Positions 5,065 to 7,413 of a DNA stretch of 7,413 nt are shown here, piece by piece (the stretch's first letter is position 1; each line of letters opens with the position of its first letter). The position numbers and the translations under genes are program-made. Under the pieces are notes generated by a model. The model was not told the origin of the DNA, did not search any database, and saw only the letters and a program-made list of their open reading frames with translations. The DNA is from Acidobacteriota bacterium (GTDB taxonomy: Bacteria; Acidobacteriota; Terriglobia; UBA7540). The stretch is from assembly GCA_003165615.1 (NCBI GenBank), contig PLWR01000505.1:1-7413 (forward strand), read 5' to 3'.

Positions 5065-6207
5065 ATGAACAGAAATCCAACAAACGAGCGTAGCCCGCTC
5101 CGCCCCCTGTTGGCGGAGGCCAGCGATGCCCTCGCGTCGCAGCGTGGCTACAACCCGACCAGCACCGCCCGGAACGGCAACGGGCATCATCGCGGCGACG
5201 GACGACCGACCGACGGCGCGAGCCAGTGGCTCCTCCAGCCCGGTGCCAAGTTGCCCCCGCGCGCCTTTCAAGTCCATCCCGCCGAGCGCGGGGTCTTCTG
5301 GCGCATGGCCCACGCGGTCCCGCTCGACGGCAAGGAAGCCTCCGAGGTCCAGCGCATCGGCGGCGCCGTCTTTGACGCCATCTTCAGCGAGGGCAAAAAG
5401 TTCGAGCTGGAAATCGCGGCGGGCAGGCTCGAAATGGAACGTCTCACCGCCGAAAGGGCCAGCCTCGAGTCCGACATAAGCGCAATCCCGGCCACAGTCG
5501 TCCAAGAGCCGCCTGTGGCGCAGTTTCCCAAACTGTTCTCCGTCCGCTGGTGGATGTTCACGGCGTGCCTCCTGCTGTTCGTCGTTTCCTGCTGCGCTGC
5601 AATCGCGAACATTTCGGCGGCGTACCTGCCCAGCATTCAATCCCAGATCCTCGCCATCGCCGTCGCCAGCCCTTGGGTGCTCGCCGCCGTCGCCGCCAAA
5701 CTCCTCACCCGTGGTGCTCAGGCCCGCACCCTCACCATTTTCCGCTGGTCCGTTGCCGTCATTGGCTTCCTGGGCCTCATCCTCTGGCTCGCCGGCCTCT
5801 GCCCGCTGGTGGCTGGCTTGGACCTCACCAACCTCGCTGGCGGCACCACCATCCTGCCTGACCGTAGGCTGGCTTTCCTCGGGCAACTGCTATGCGAGTT
5901 TTCCGCAGGCTATCTGCTGATCACCGGCATGATGGACGCCCTTACCTACCAGCGGGTCATCGTCAGGAACGAGAACCGCACCCGCATCGCAGACTGTCTC
6001 GCTGAGGTGGTTGGGCAGATTGACCAAATCATGCAGCAACTACAGAAGCCCACATGCAACCTCGCGGAATGGCAGGCCTCCCGCGTCAGCTTCATCGAGG
6101 AAGGCTTGACCATCCTCCGCATCCGCTCCGCCGAAGCGGCCTACCTCGCCGAGCTTCAGCGTCAGCGCGCCAACAACCAGCGCCTCTTGGCCGACTTTAA
6201 TTCCTAA
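5065..6207 (+). CDS. Four-helix membrane protein with flanking coiled-coil-like segments
   Basis: The 380-residue product has four parts. Residues 1-75 are polar and probably disordered (Asn, Arg, Pro, Gly). Residues 108-140 form a likely coiled coil (KKFELEIAAGRLEMERLTAE onward). Four membrane segments follow near 162-188, 194-214, 225-252 and 268-292. Residues 300-378 are a long helical tail (RIADCLAEVVGQIDQIMQQLQ, then LAELQRQRANNQRLL). Lacking a signal peptide and having an even number of helices, it should sit in the inner membrane with both coiled coils in the cytoplasm. Such a layout suits a scaffold or oligomeric anchor, but no family is recognised and no catalytic motif is seen. It lies 34 bases after the previous gene and 33 before the VWA gene, so the two envelope proteins are probably co-transcribed and may interact. 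Codon use is strongly GC-ending. Confidence 0.8.
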   Translation: MNRNPTNERSPLRPLLAEASDALASQRGYNPTSTARNGNGHHRGDGRPTDGASQWLLQPGAKLPPRAFQVHPAERGVFWRMAHAVPLDGKEASEVQRIGGAVFDAIFSEGKKFELEIAAGRLEMERLTAERASLESDISAIPATVVQEPPVAQFPKLFSVRWWMFTACLLLFVVSCCAAIANISAAYLPSIQSQILAIAVASPWVLAAVAAKLLTRGAQARTLTIFRWSVAVIGFLGLILWLAGLCPLVAGLDLTNLAGGTTILPDRRLAFLGQLLCEFSAGYLLITGMMDALTYQRVIVRNENRTRIADCLAEVVGQIDQIMQQLQKPTCNLAEWQASRVSFIEEGLTILRIRSAEAAYLAELQRQRANNQRLLADFNS

Positions 6208-6240
6208 CTATCACCTCAATACCTAATTCCAATCCAAATT

Positions 6241-7413
6241 ATGAAATCAATCGCTCTAACCGTAACTACTATCGCCATCGCCGCCGTCGCCGCCACACCT
6301 ACACCGCCGCCGGAAATCGTCTTCGCCCTCTCCCCCTTCCAACCGCCAGGCGATCGCACCAATCAGGAAGCAATGCTACAGCGATTCCTGCTACGTGACC
6401 GGCCGCAGTCCACCCGCGTCACTATTTGGGACGCTTGGGAGTTAAAGATCCTTTGCGACCTGCCCGCAGCCCCGCTGGCCTTCGACTCCCCCGCCGCCCG
6501 CGCTCCGCGCCTGGTCCCAGCCTTTGCCGCCCTCAGGCAGTGGGCCACCAGGAACGGCGTGCCAGGGGCGCCGGCCGGCATGGAGAATTCCGCCGCCATC
6601 AAGCTCCCAGAGTGGCTCGAGTCCGTTTCGCTCAAACCTGCCACAAGCGGTCGAGTGCTGGTCATTTTCGCCTCACCCTTCCTCTTGGTCCCGCAGGAGC
6701 CGTCATTCTCAATGGTCCAGACGCGATACCCGAGCGACGCCCACCTCGCCCGCCCATCCGCCGAAACAATCTACGGCACCGCCGACAAACATGGCCACCT
6801 GGCCAACACCACCGTTCTTTGGGCCTACGGCTCCGAAAACATCTGGGCTTCCGAGCACCACCGGGAGCGAGTCACCCGCTGGTGGTCGATGTTCGTAGCC
6901 AGTCAGGGGCCGAACGCCGTGCTGGCCGGCTTCACCAGCGACACCGCCCAAGTACTCCTCGAATCGCTCCGCACGGACCACCATCCGATCGGCGATTTCG
7001 CGTCCAACCCATCTGACCCCGCCGTGGTGATGCATGTGGCCACCGCCCGGGACGTCCCCGTCGAAGTCCCGCTTCCGATCCCGCCGCTACCGCTGAAGCC
7101 TGTCGCACAGCCCACCACGATCGTGCTGCCCGTGCCGGCCATAACAACGGTTCCAGTCCCGCAACCAAGTAGACCGCCACCACTCCGGCTCGCCAAAGTG
7201 GAGGAGACCCCAAAGCCGCTACCCGCGCCGCCCGCCACCATGGTCACCCTGGACGTCCGCGTGACCGACTCTGCCAACAAACCCATTGCCGGCCTCGCCC
7301 AGTCCAACTTCACCATTCTGGAAGATGGCACCATGCAGGATATTGCGTCCTTCGCCAGCGAGAGGGCACCGATGAGCCTCGTCCTCCTGCTCGATACCTC
7401 CGGCTCCATCGCC
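6241..7413 (+). CDS. Exported VWA-domain protein (VWFA-related acidobacterial type), 3' end outside window
   Basis: An open frame runs without a stop from ATG 6241 to the last base (391 codons). Residues 1-19 (MKSIALTVTTIAIAAVAAT) look like a signal peptide. Residues 26-265 form an alpha/beta domain with strands such as RVTIWDAW, RVLVIFASPF (138-146), TVLWAYGSE and NAVLAGFTSD. A Pro/Val-rich linker follows (about 272-333). Residues 334-375 (VTLDVRVTDSANKPIAGLAQ, then NFTILEDGTMQDIASF) and MSLVLLLDTSGSIA (378-391) match the lead-in and metal-site motif (DTSGS, 385-389) of the VWFA-related family named in Acidobacteria (TIGR03436, from memory). VWA domains bind a divalent metal and mediate protein contacts; an extracytoplasmic location is inferred. 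The remaining metal-binding threonine and aspartate lie outside the window. No Shine-Dalgarno: the leader is C/A-rich. Confidence 0.85.
   Translation, partial: MKSIALTVTTIAIAAVAATPTPPPEIVFALSPFQPPGDRTNQEAMLQRFLLRDRPQSTRVTIWDAWELKILCDLPAAPLAFDSPAARAPRLVPAFAALRQWATRNGVPGAPAGMENSAAIKLPEWLESVSLKPATSGRVLVIFASPFLLVPQEPSFSMVQTRYPSDAHLARPSAETIYGTADKHGHLANTTVLWAYGSENIWASEHHRERVTRWWSMFVASQGPNAVLAGFTSDTAQVLLESLRTDHHPIGDFASNPSDPAVVMHVATARDVPVEVPLPIPPLPLKPVAQPTTIVLPVPAITTVPVPQPSRPPPLRLAKVEETPKPLPAPPATMVTLDVRVTDSANKPIAGLAQSNFTILEDGTMQDIASFASERAPMSLVLLLDTSGSIA

Noticed and set aside
5011..5886. Minus-strand 291-codon frame rich in Glu, Gly and Ala
   Set aside because: It is the antisense shadow of the membrane-protein gene, typical of GC-rich DNA; the plus frame has clear membrane helices.
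5684..6295. Shared 18-base GCC-rich word in the membrane-protein and VWA genes
   Set aside because: Both are runs of Ala/Val codons in hydrophobic segments; codon bias explains the match without a repeat element.
6903..7409. Minus-strand 168-codon Ser/Gly/Thr-rich frame
   Set aside because: It is antisense to the VWA gene, whose plus-strand frame carries the DTSGS motif and is open for 391 codons.

Overview
The window suggests a GC-rich, free-living environmental bacterium. Three things point loosely to Verrucomicrobiota, Acidobacteriota or a relative: secreted TIM-barrel glycosidase-type proteins, a VWA protein of the type first named in Acidobacteria, and start codons mostly without a Shine-Dalgarno sequence. 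No rRNA, tRNA, transposase or CRISPR array is visible, so the assignment is tentative.

Layout. (1) Positions 1-903 hold two divergent secreted glycoside-hydrolase-type genes. The left one (minus strand) runs off the window. The right one (plus strand) starts normally but loses its family's sequence at about 800-816, where it meets the end of an oppositely oriented gene. (2) Positions 817-3565, minus strand, form a compact operon: a helix-turn-helix regulator with a large unrecognised C-terminal domain, then an MFS transporter 6 bases after the regulator's stop, then a MaoC-type (hot-dog) dehydratase whose start overlaps the transporter by 26 bases. A consensus sigma-70 promoter lies just upstream of the regulator. 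(3) Positions 3566-3819 are strikingly AT-rich and regulatory. Four copies of an ATGTCcAttT-like element occur in and just beyond this stretch. One covers the regulator's -35 box and two flank the first plus-strand start as an inverted pair. (4) Positions 3820 to the window end, plus strand, carry six closely spaced genes: two small Cys-containing proteins joined by an ATGA overlap, two more short proteins, a four-helix membrane protein with flanking coiled-coil-like segments, and a secreted VWA protein cut by the window edge just after its DTSGS metal-site motif.

Working together. The minus operon looks like a self-regulated uptake-and-conversion unit for an unidentified, probably organic-acid-like compound. 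The plus cluster looks like an envelope-associated module of unknown function: a membrane anchor, an exported VWA protein and small, possibly metal-binding, cytoplasmic proteins. It shares the control region with the minus operon, so the same regulator may govern both. The truncated glycosidase marks a likely edge where foreign or rearranged DNA joined the older locus.
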